Positions 32,195-39,524 of a stretch of 39,524 nt of DNA are shown in pieces; the first letter of the stretch is position 1; each line of letters opens with the position of its first letter. The stretch spans positions 1 to 39,524 of the forward strand of contig CALESQ010000058.1 of NCBI GenBank assembly GCA_937907455.1. Direction: 5' to 3'. The notes beneath the pieces are model-generated. The model worked only from the letters and a program-made list of their open reading frames with translations. It was not told the DNA's origin and ran no database searches. The position numbers and the translations under genes were made by a program. The DNA comes from an uncultured Caldilineales bacterium. GTDB taxonomy: Bacteria; Chloroflexota; Anaerolineae; JAAEKA01.

Positions 32195-34168
32195 ATGGCA
32201 GAGTTTGAATTTGGCGGTGAAATCGTCTGGCGCCCCACGCCGGAATACATCAACGGCAGCCATTTGCAGCGTTTCATGCAGCAGCACGGCCTGGCTGATT
32301 GGGATGCGCTGTACCGACGCTCGGTGGAGGACGTAGCCTGGTTCACCGAGGCCATGCTGCGCTATCTCGATATCAAGTTCTACCAACCTTACACTCAAAT
32401 TCTCGACCTTTCCCGTGGGATGCCGTGGCCGCGCTGGTGCGTGGACGGCCAAATGAATATCGTTCACAACTGCCTGGACAAGTGGATGGGCACGCCGCAG
32501 GAGCAGGCTGTTGCCCTGATCTACGAAGGCGAGGACGGCCTCACGCGCACTCTGACCTACGGCGAGCTGTACCATCAGGTGAACCGTGTAGCCGCGGGCT
32601 TGCGCACTCTGGGGTTGGGCAAGGGCGATGCCGTGGGTTTGTTCATGCCGATGATCCCGGAGATTGCTATCGCGTTGCTGGCAATTGCCAGGATCGGCGG
32701 CATCATTTTGCCGCTTTTTTCCGGCTACGGGCCGGGCGCGGTGGCTACCCGTCTGGCTGACGCCGACGCGCGGGCGCTGTTTACCGTGGATGGCGTGCTG
32801 CGTCGCGGCAAGCCCAGCCTGATGAAGCCGGTGGCCGATGAGGCGCTGGCGCAGGCCCCGACGGTGCAACATGTCATCGTGGTGCCGCACATTGCCGCGG
32901 CTGTGCCGATGACCGCAGGGCGCGACCTGCTTTGGGCCGATCTGCTGGCCCGCCCCCCGGCCCAGCCTGCCGCCGATCAACCCCTCACCGAACCGACCTC
33001 TGCCGAAGACCCGCTGATGATCATCTACACCTCCGGCACCACGGGGCGGCCCAAGGGCGCGCTGCACACGCACTGCGGCTTTCCGCTCAAGGCTGCGATG
33101 GACATGGCGTTGGGGCTGGATTTGCGGCGCGAGGACACGCTTTACTGGATGACCGACATGGGCTGGATGATGGGGCCGTGGGAGGTGTTTGGCACGCTGC
33201 TGCTGGGCAGCCGGATGCTGTTCTACGACGGCGCGCCCGATTACCCCGACGTGGATCGCCTCTGGGCGCTGGTGGAGCGGCATCGCATCAGCGCGCTGGG
33301 GGTGTCGCCCACCTTGATCCGCAGCCTGATGCAGCATGGCGATGCACCGGTGCTGCGCCACGACCTCAGCAGCCTGCGCACGCTGGCCTCCACCGGCGAG
33401 CCGTGGAACCCCGCGCCGTGGCTATGGTTGTTCGAGACGGTGGGCCAGAGCCGCTGCCCGATTATCAACTACTCCGGCGGCACGGAAATTTCCGGCGGCA
33501 TTGTGATGGGCAACGTGCTGCTGCCGCTCAAGCCGTGCGCGTTTTCCGGGCCGAATGTGGGCATGGCCGCGGATGTGGTGGATGACGCCGGGCGCAGCGT
33601 GCGCGGGCAGGTGGGCGAGCTGGTGGTGCGCGCGCCGTGGATCGGCATGACCCGCGGCTTCTGGCGCGATCCCGACCGTTACCTGGAAAGCTATTGGAGT
33701 AAATGGCCTGATGTGTGGGTGCATGGCGATTGGGCCGCGGTGGATGAGGACGGCTTGTGGTACATTCTGGGCCGCTCCGACGACACGATCAAGGTGGCGG
33801 GCAAGCGCCTTGGCCCGGCCGAGGTGGAGACGGTGCTGGTGCATCATCCCGCAGTGGTTGAGGCGGGCGCCATCGGCGTGCCGGACGCGCTCAAGGGGCA
33901 GGCGTTGGTGGTGTTTTGCGTGCTGGCCGCGGGCGTGTTGGCTGATGACACGCTGCGCGGCGAATTGAAAACGCTGATTGCCGCGGAACTGGGCAAGCCG
34001 CTGGCTCCCAAAGCGGTGGTGTTTGTGCCCGATCTGCCTAAAACCCGCAACGGCAAGATCATGCGCCGGGTGCTGCGCGCGGCCTATCTGGGCGAACCCG
34101 CTGGCGACCTCAGCGCGCTGGTCAATCCGGAGGTGGTGGCGGTGGTGCAAAGGCAAGGAAACAAGTAG
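32195..34168 (+). CDS. acyl-CoA synthetase, AMP-forming (acetyl-CoA-synthetase-like)
   Basis: 657 residues, ANL superfamily. Activates a short carboxylic acid to acyl-AMP and then acyl-CoA. N-terminal ACAS-like region, P-loop IIYTSGTTGRPKGALHTH (about 277-294), GWMMGPWEVFG, INYSGGTEISGGI, the hinge region GDWAAVDEDGLWYILGRSDD, KVAGKRLGPAEVE, and the acylation-step lysine in KTRNGKIMRR (about K621). The length and N-terminus match the acetyl/propionyl-CoA synthetase type, but GWMMGPW replaces the usual acetate-pocket W-x-TGH context, so the acid may be larger than acetate. CAGGAGA precedes the ATG. The acyl-CoA dehydrogenase gene follows after a 489-base gap, suggesting activation followed by oxidation. 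Its stop codon is the first triplet of an octamer array. Confidence 0.87.
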   Translation: MAEFEFGGEIVWRPTPEYINGSHLQRFMQQHGLADWDALYRRSVEDVAWFTEAMLRYLDIKFYQPYTQILDLSRGMPWPRWCVDGQMNIVHNCLDKWMGTPQEQAVALIYEGEDGLTRTLTYGELYHQVNRVAAGLRTLGLGKGDAVGLFMPMIPEIAIALLAIARIGGIILPLFSGYGPGAVATRLADADARALFTVDGVLRRGKPSLMKPVADEALAQAPTVQHVIVVPHIAAAVPMTAGRDLLWADLLARPPAQPAADQPLTEPTSAEDPLMIIYTSGTTGRPKGALHTHCGFPLKAAMDMALGLDLRREDTLYWMTDMGWMMGPWEVFGTLLLGSRMLFYDGAPDYPDVDRLWALVERHRISALGVSPTLIRSLMQHGDAPVLRHDLSSLRTLASTGEPWNPAPWLWLFETVGQSRCPIINYSGGTEISGGIVMGNVLLPLKPCAFSGPNVGMAADVVDDAGRSVRGQVGELVVRAPWIGMTRGFWRDPDRYLESYWSKWPDVWVHGDWAAVDEDGLWYILGRSDDTIKVAGKRLGPAEVETVLVHHPAVVEAGAIGVPDALKGQALVVFCVLAAGVLADDTLRGELKTLIAAELGKPLAPKAVVFVPDLPKTRNGKIMRRVLRAAYLGEPAGDLSALVNPEVVAVVQRQGNK

Positions 34169-34322
34169 GTAAGTACACAAGTACACAGGTAGGCAAGTAG
34201 GCAAGCAGGCAAGTACACAGGTAGACAAGTACGCCGAAGGCGGGTAGACAAGTACGCCGAAGGCGGGTAGACAAGTACACAAGTAGGCAAGTAGGTGAGT
34301 ACACAAGTAGACAAGTAGGCAA
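34166..34322 (+). repeat. GTAGACAA-type octamer array starting at the stop codon
   Basis: About nineteen degenerate octamers (GTAGGCAA, GTACACAA, GTAGACAA) begin at the TAG of the synthetase gene. The exact 15-mer GCCGAAGGCGGGTAG interrupts the array at 34233-34247 and 34256-34270. Same strand and same position relative to a stop codon as the array after homoserine dehydrogenase. Confidence 0.8.
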
Positions 34323-34410
34323 GAAATAAGGAAATCGAGTAATTACGGCGTAAACAAAGCTGTTGGAAATGTCATTGCGCGAAGTTCAGCGAGCTAAACG
34401 CTTTTATCGG

Positions 34411-34488
34411 TGTCACTCCGAACGCAGTGAGCAGTCGCCCGTGCGTTCGTGAGGAGGTTCCTCGGCCCTGGCGGGCTTCGGAATGACA
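34411..34488. repeat. 78-bp fold-back (MITE-like) element
   Basis: Terminal inverted repeats TGTCACTCCGAA and TTCGGAATGACA pair at 11 of 12 positions. Inside is GAGGA-GGT-TCCTC and a GCCC...GGGC pairing. A partial arm, TGTCATTGCGCGAAG, lies about 40 bases before it. No coding capacity. The rest of the 489-base gap (34322-34657) shows only an AT-richer stretch and a short TTGTCTACTTGTATACTTAC repeat before the next gene. Confidence 0.65.
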
Positions 34489-34657
34489 GACGTGTCAGCA
34501 ACTCTGCCACAGGCGAAAACTTGATTTACAAAGCAGTAATGGCAACAGGTAGTTTTCATGGAGGCGATGCCAGGTTATTTAAACATCGTCCATCCGCATC
34601 TGTCCCTTGTTTCCTTGTCTACTTGTATACTTACCTCCCCCAAAACAAGGAGCTATC

Positions 34658-35800
<1,143 letters not shown>

Positions 35801-35875
35801 GAATGGAGAGTTGGGAATTGAGAATTGAGAATGACAGGGTGACTAGGTGACAGGGTTGAAGACCGGTAAACTCTG
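35801..35875 (+). repeat. short tandem repeats after the dehydrogenase stop
   Basis: Directly after the TGA are GGGAATTGAGAATTGAGAAT and then AGGGTGACTAGGTGACAGGG, two short tandem patterns. Third case in the window of such repeats starting at a stop codon. Confidence 0.65.
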
Positions 35876-35917
35876 ATCTGGTTACTGGATACTGCTCCCT
35901 GGTCACTGCCATCGAGA

Positions 35918-36640
35918 CTACATCCCCTGTTGACTGAGGGCGTCAATCTCGTGGCGCTCGGTGAGGATGCGGTTGAGCTTGCCGTCTTTCATCTGGATGA
36001 CGCGGTCTACATAACGCGTCATGCGCAGGTCGTGTGTCACCATGATGCCGGCGCGGCGCTGTTCATGAATCAGGTGCGCGAAGGTTTCTACTACCTGGTG
36101 CGCCAGGGTGGTGTCGAGGCTGGCGGTTGGCTCGTCAGCCAGCACCACCGCGGGTTCATGGATCAGGGCGCGGGCAATGGCCACTCGCTGCTGCTGTCCG
36201 CCCGACAGCTCGCTGGGGAAGTGATCGAGCCGACTGCCCAGCCCCAGCCGCTCCAGCAGCTCAGCGGCGCGGGCGCGGGTGCTTTTGGTGTGCTTGCCGT
36301 TTAGCCGCAACATCAACTCTACATTGTCCTGCGCGGTCAGGTAGGGCACCAGGTTGTTGGACTGGAAGGTGAAGCCAATCGCTTTGCGGCGGAACTGCGT
36401 GCGTCGGCGGTCGCTCATGCGCCCCATGTCCTGTCCTTCGATCAATATCTTGCCGTCGCTGGGGGTGAGCAAACCGGCCAGCATCGCCAGCAGCGAGGTC
36501 TTGCCGGAACCGCTCGGCCCTACCAGGGCCACGAACTCGCCTTCTGCCACTTCAAAGGTGACATTATCTACCGCGGTCACGGCATCGGGGCCGCTGCCAT
36601 AATGTTTGCTGATGTTTTCGGTGCGTAGTGCAACTGTCAC
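35918..36640 (-). CDS. ABC exporter ATP-binding protein (DevA/MacB/LolD type)
   Basis: 240 residues. Walker A VGPSGSGKTSL (about 40-50), Q-loop FTFQSNNLVPYLTAQDN, signature LSGGQQQRVAIARAL, Walker B VVLADEPTASLD, H-switch MVTHD. The FTFQSNNLVPYLT stretch marks the MacB/LolD/DevA group, which drives FtsX-like permeases. GTG start at 36640, with the preceding gene's TAAAGGAG as ribosome site, 12 bases after the permease stop: tightly coupled. Works with the permease and adaptor encoded just upstream. Confidence 0.92.
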   Translation of the reverse strand: MTVALRTENISKHYGSGPDAVTAVDNVTFEVAEGEFVALVGPSGSGKTSLLAMLAGLLTPSDGKILIEGQDMGRMSDRRRTQFRRKAIGFTFQSNNLVPYLTAQDNVELMLRLNGKHTKSTRARAAELLERLGLGSRLDHFPSELSGGQQQRVAIARALIHEPAVVLADEPTASLDTTLAHQVVETFAHLIHEQRRAGIMVTHDLRMTRYVDRVIQMKDGKLNRILTERHEIDALSQQGM

Positions 36641-36652
36641 GGGGAGGCTCCT

Positions 36653-37807
36653 TTACTGCGCCAGGCCAAGCGCACGCAGCGGCTCAACACGGCTGAGCGC
36701 CCATACCGACACTAACCCGCCGAGGGGGCCGATGATCAGCAGCGCCAGCACGCTGGCGATCACGGCATTGGGCGTGAAGACGATGGGAACCTGTACGGGG
36801 AAGGTGAGGGAGAGCAGCAAAGAGCCGGCCGCGCCGATCAATACCCCCAGCGTGTTGACAGCCACGATCTGCACGATGGCAGCCAGCGCCACAATGCCGT
36901 TGGTGGTGCCGATGGCCTTCAACATGCCGATTTGGGCGATCTTTTGCAGGGTCTGGATCTGGAAAAAGCCACCGATAACCAGAATACCGATCAACAGCGT
37001 GAAATAACGCTGAGTATTGAGCGTGCTTTGCTGGGCCGAGTAGCCGGGTGTGGCTTCGTAGGCAGTGGTGCGGTCGGCTGTTTCGATGTCGCTGACTTCG
37101 GCCAGCAGCCGCGCTTGCACCGCGGGTAACTGCGCGGGATCGGCCAAACGCACGGCAATGATATTGGATACTAATTCGCTGCCCGCGGGGATTTCGCCGC
37201 CGCCTGGCCGTACTTTTTCCCAGGTTTGCATGGGTACAAAAATCGAGGGTTGCAGGAAGTACTGGCGGCCATCGGTGATGCCTGTCACGGCCAACGGATA
37301 CTGCTTTTCTTCGGTGCCCTGGGTAGACTTGACGACGATGGTGTCGCCTACCTGTAGATTGGCACGCAGCGCGGTGTTGCGGTCGAGAATGGCCTCGTTG
37401 GCGCGCCCGCGGCTAAGATTGTTCCCCTGGAACGCTGGCGGCTCGCCGGGCAAGCCAGGCTCTACGCCTACCAGGCTCACATCCAACGCCTCGCGGCCAT
37501 CGCTGAACACCAGCGTGCTGCTGCTGAAGTTCACTTGACCCGCCTGAGCTACGCCCTCTACGCGGCGCACTGCGGCCAGGGTTGAACGGCCCAGCCGACT
37601 GGCCGAGATTGAAAGATCAACCCCCTGTTGATAAACAATCAATTCACCGTTGAGCTTTTGCAGATACTCGCGGTTGCCGTTGCCCAGGCCCTCGGCCAGT
37701 GCCGCGATAAACAGCACCAGTGTTGTGATGAGCGCCACAATGCCCGCAATCAGCAGATAGCGCCCGCGGCTGTGCCAAATTTCTTTGAATGCCAGATAAA
37801 AAGCCAT
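36653..37807 (-). CDS. FtsX-like ABC permease (DevC type)
   Basis: 384 residues. TM1 at about 18-42 (YLLIAGIVALITTLVLFIAAL), a large extracytoplasmic domain (about 45-270), and three C-terminal spans (about 265-285 LIGILVIGGFFQIQTL, 305-345, 350-372), the four-span FtsX/MacB/DevC pattern. The KIAQIGMLKAIGTTNG coupling segment, which contacts the ATPase, is clear. Second gene of the adaptor-permease-ATPase operon, in the order of cyanobacterial devBCA (glycolipid export). Substrate here unknown. Confidence 0.9.
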   Translation of the reverse strand: MAFYLAFKEIWHSRGRYLLIAGIVALITTLVLFIAALAEGLGNGNREYLQKLNGELIVYQQGVDLSISASRLGRSTLAAVRRVEGVAQAGQVNFSSSTLVFSDGREALDVSLVGVEPGLPGEPPAFQGNNLSRGRANEAILDRNTALRANLQVGDTIVVKSTQGTEEKQYPLAVTGITDGRQYFLQPSIFVPMQTWEKVRPGGGEIPAGSELVSNIIAVRLADPAQLPAVQARLLAEVSDIETADRTTAYEATPGYSAQQSTLNTQRYFTLLIGILVIGGFFQIQTLQKIAQIGMLKAIGTTNGIVALAAIVQIVAVNTLGVLIGAAGSLLLSLTFPVQVPIVFTPNAVIASVLALLIIGPLGGLVSVWALSRVEPLRALGLAQ

Positions 37808-37826
37808 AATCTTGTTCCTTGCTTGC

Positions 37827-39125
37827 TTACGGCTTGGGCAGCCGCACCACCGCGGTCATGTTCCACAGCAAGCGGCTGTCCTGTTCCGCCGGGTCTATCA
37901 GTAGGGTGTAGACAATGTCGCCGCGGTTGTCCTCACCGATGGGGCGAATGCGCACCACCGTGCCGGTCAGCTTTAGATCGGGCAGGGCATCAAAGGCCAG
38001 TTCTACGGCGTCGCCCGACTGCACACCCACCACGTCGAATTCGGTGAGGTCCTCGGTTTCGATCTGCCACACACTGAGATCAGCTAAACGCACCACGGTG
38101 GCGCCTGCTGCGGCCTGTTCGCCCGCGGCCACGTTTAACCCGGCGATCACTCCGGCAAAGGGAGCGCGCAGCTCGGTGTCGTTCAAGGCGGCCTGTGCCT
38201 GGGCAACACCTGCTTCGGCCAAAGCTACGTCAGCCTCGGCCGCGGCGATGCTTTCGGGCCGCGCGCCGGCTATCAGCAAATCAAGCTGAGCTTGCGCCTG
38301 ACGCAGTGCAGCCTGGGCCTCGGCCAGTGCTGCGGGATCCAGGGCGCTGAGCAGATCGCGCTGCGCGGCTGCACGTTGCACCGCGGCGCGGGCTGCGGCT
38401 ACGTCGGCGCTGCCTGGGCCGCGGTTCAGATCGTCCAAACGGGCCTGAGCAGCCTGGACAGCGTTGGTGGCTTGCTCCAGGGCGAGTGCCTCGGGGCGTG
38501 CGCCGATATCGGCCAGCCCGGCCACTTGATCGTAGGCAGCTTGAGCCTGCCGCAAGCCGGCCTGCGCGTTAGCCAGATCGGCTTGCGCGCTGATCTTTTG
38601 CTGCTGACTGGTGCCGCTTTGCACGCCTTGTAGCCGCGCCTGGGCCTCGGCCAGGGTAGCCTGAGCGATGGTTTGCTCTGCAGACAGGGGGCCGTTTTGC
38701 AGACGGTCAAGGCGTGCCTGAGCCTGATCGCGCAGGGCAGTAGCCGCAGTGATTTCTGCTGGCTGGGCGCCGGCTTTCAGCTCGGCCAGGCGGGCCTGGG
38801 CGCGGGCCAGTTGTGCTGAGGCCTGAGCGAGCGCGGCGCGTTGCTGTTCGGCGTGCAGGCGCAGCAGGGGTTGATCTGCGGCGACGGCGTCACCTTCCTG
38901 TACCAGTATCTCGGCCACCACACCGGGGATGGGCAGGCTGAGATCGGCGCGGCGCAGCGGCACTACGCGGCCATCTACCACGGAACCGCGTGTTGTGGTG
39001 TCAGCGGCTGAAGCGGGTGGCTCGGTGGTAGCTTGCTCACTGCGAGAACCGTTGAGGCGCAGGGCGGCGAAGGTTGCAGCCGCTACAACAAGCAGGGCAA
39101 GCAAGGCAAGGGCAAACTTTTTCAT
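37827..39125 (-). CDS. HlyD/DevB-type periplasmic adaptor
   Basis: 432 residues. One N-terminal membrane segment (about 4-22), a short Ser/Thr linker, a biotinyl-lipoyl-like half (VDGRVVPLRRADLSLPIPGVV...VQEGDAVAADQPLLRL), a very long Ala/Gln/Leu-rich coiled-coil hairpin (about 90-320), the second lipoyl half (LRAPFAGVIAGLNVAAGEQ) and a beta-barrel end. Within the hairpin the pattern L-x-x-L-x-x-G-(A/P)-x-(P/S)-x-x-I/V-x-A-A recurs four times (LAELKAGAQPAEI, LDRLQNGPLSAEQ, LDDLNRGPGSADV, LDLLIAGARPESI), which points to growth by internal duplication. It links the permease to the outer layer. Behind a near-consensus promoter. Confidence 0.9.
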   Translation of the reverse strand: MKKFALALLALLVVAAATFAALRLNGSRSEQATTEPPASAADTTTRGSVVDGRVVPLRRADLSLPIPGVVAEILVQEGDAVAADQPLLRLHAEQQRAALAQASAQLARAQARLAELKAGAQPAEITAATALRDQAQARLDRLQNGPLSAEQTIAQATLAEAQARLQGVQSGTSQQQKISAQADLANAQAGLRQAQAAYDQVAGLADIGARPEALALEQATNAVQAAQARLDDLNRGPGSADVAAARAAVQRAAAQRDLLSALDPAALAEAQAALRQAQAQLDLLIAGARPESIAAAEADVALAEAGVAQAQAALNDTELRAPFAGVIAGLNVAAGEQAAAGATVVRLADLSVWQIETEDLTEFDVVGVQSGDAVELAFDALPDLKLTGTVVRIRPIGEDNRGDIVYTLLIDPAEQDSRLLWNMTAVVRLPKP

Positions 39126-39153
39126 GGGTCAACCTCTCAGACAGGATAGGATC

Positions 39154-39182
39154 AGTATACCAGATGGTACAAGAATTGTCAA
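39154..39182 (-). promoter_or_regulatory. near-consensus promoter with palindromes, exporter operon
   Basis: On the minus strand TTGACA (39182-39177), a 17-base spacer and TATACT (39159-39154), about 28 bases before the ATG at 39125. A perfect dyad TACCA-GA-TGGTA (39158-39169) lies in the spacer and touches the -10. A second inverted repeat GTCAA-GGTA-TTGAC (39178-39191) spans the -35. This is the placement expected of repressor operators; the regulator is not in the window. Confidence 0.8.
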
Positions 39183-39235
39183 GGTATTGACCAGATAATA
39201 TGAACACAACAAGGACAAGGCGATTTGTTGCTAAC

Positions 39236-39258
39236 AAAAAAGCCCGCTGAAGCGGGCT
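39236..39258 (-). terminator. intrinsic terminator built from the AGCCCGCT palindrome
   Basis: Minus strand: AGCCCGCT-TC-AGCGGGCT followed by a run of T. It ends transcription coming from the RHS remnant before the exporter promoter. The core is the same 17-mer (AGCCCGCTTCAGCGGGC) found six times in the array at 1-857. Confidence 0.85.
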
Positions 39259-39386
39259 GTGGGGGTGACTAACGGCTTTAAGCCTGTTGGGGAGGGTGCA
39301 TATTGGGTGAGCGGGAATGCCGGAAAAGGGTCTCGGACCGTTTGAAACAAAGAGAATTGAAGGGTTTGATACCCCACGACCCGGAG

Positions 39387-39524
39387 CGTGAACTTCAGCG
39401 GGTTGTTGAGCACATACCCGTACCGGTTGAGGCTCTGCGGACCTGCACTGAGCCTGCTCGAAGTGTCCTCCGGATCGGGCACGATGGTGTCGGGTTGCCG
39501 TTTACGAATGAGGTCACGAATGTA
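39387..39524 (-). pseudogene. remnant of an RHS/YD-repeat protein C-terminal core
   Basis: Reading in from the window edge: DTIVPDPEDTSSRLSAGPQS, then LNRYGYVLNNPLKFT. This is the RHS core signature (D-T-I-V-P-D-P...P-Q-S-L-N-R-Y-x-Y-V-x-N-N-P-L). The expected DPTG/DPSGH that follows is missing in frame; TLRVVGYQ replaces it, and the shifted frame reads APGRG, so an indel has probably occurred here. Upstream residues (RDLIRKRQ) do not match the usual GRFxSxD either. No toxin-like C-terminal domain follows; the frame runs into the terminator. Partial at the window end. Confidence 0.65.

Noticed and set aside
30833..33361. Long minus-strand frames opposite the aminotransferase and synthetase genes
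   Set aside because: Antisense shadows of high-GC coding DNA; the plus-strand frames have clear catalytic motifs.
34166..34322. CRISPR or regular microsatellite
   Set aside because: Octamers are degenerate and contiguous, without spacers; better described as an STRR-like array.

Overview
The window reads as chromosome of a GC-rich bacterium, most likely a member of the Chloroflexota (Anaerolineae/Caldilineae-like). This is an inference from the gene mix: a mevalonate-pathway kinase in a bacterium, LysM/M23 and lipoprotein cell-surface genes with Thr/Pro/Ala-rich linkers, a DevBCA-type exporter, a FakB (DegV)/PlsX lipid pair, and intergenic spaces loaded with short palindromic and octameric repeats. 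There is no rRNA, tRNA, CRISPR array, transposase or phage gene that I can support. Coding density is high and almost every gene has a recognisable family.

Layout. 1-857: an array of REP-like palindromes running into the 3' end of a VOC-family gene. 847-2706 (minus): VOC protein and mevalonate kinase. 2861-5451 (plus): a lipoprotein with an internally duplicated domain and a LysM/M23 envelope protein, closed by a terminator. 5507-7312 (minus): an orphan OLD-like ATPase with a TOPRIM domain. 7759-11686 (plus): a complete ChvE/GguA/GguB-type sugar ABC importer, with a hairpin between the binding-protein and ATPase genes and a strong terminator at the end. 12046-16147 (plus): histidine phosphatase, small membrane protein, LysE-type exporter, an OmpR-type two-component pair and an FmdB zinc ribbon. 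16318-19779 (minus): MFS transporter and a beta-helix-like carbohydrate-binding lipoprotein whose upstream region carries two related palindromes. 19949-20530: a second repeat cluster.

20544-30356 is a run of eight minus-strand genes. In transcription order they are degV, plsX, a beta-ketoacyl-ACP synthase with an N-terminal extension, an unrecognised two-TM protein combining a PBP-like outer segment and a NERD-like inner domain, queG, a GAF-SpoIIE phosphatase, homoserine dehydrogenase and tryptophanase. Several neighbours overlap by ATGA, so at least parts are translationally coupled. 30593-35800 (plus): PspC, a class V aminotransferase, an acyl-CoA synthetase and an acyl-CoA dehydrogenase; the last two plausibly activate and oxidise a short or branched acyl group. 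35918-39125 (minus): adaptor, permease and ATPase of a DevBCA/MacB-like exporter, behind a near-consensus promoter that holds a 12-bp palindrome in its spacer. 39387-39524 (minus): the decayed end of an RHS/YD-repeat protein.

The most unusual material is non-coding or of unknown function. It comprises a palindrome array with GTAG-footed hairpins in opposite orientations and a pairing-preserving base change between copies, octamer arrays that begin exactly at stop codons and carry a shared 15-bp module, a second dispersed repeat family, and the 383-residue two-TM protein at 25800-26951. All family assignments come from reading motifs by eye; no database search was run.
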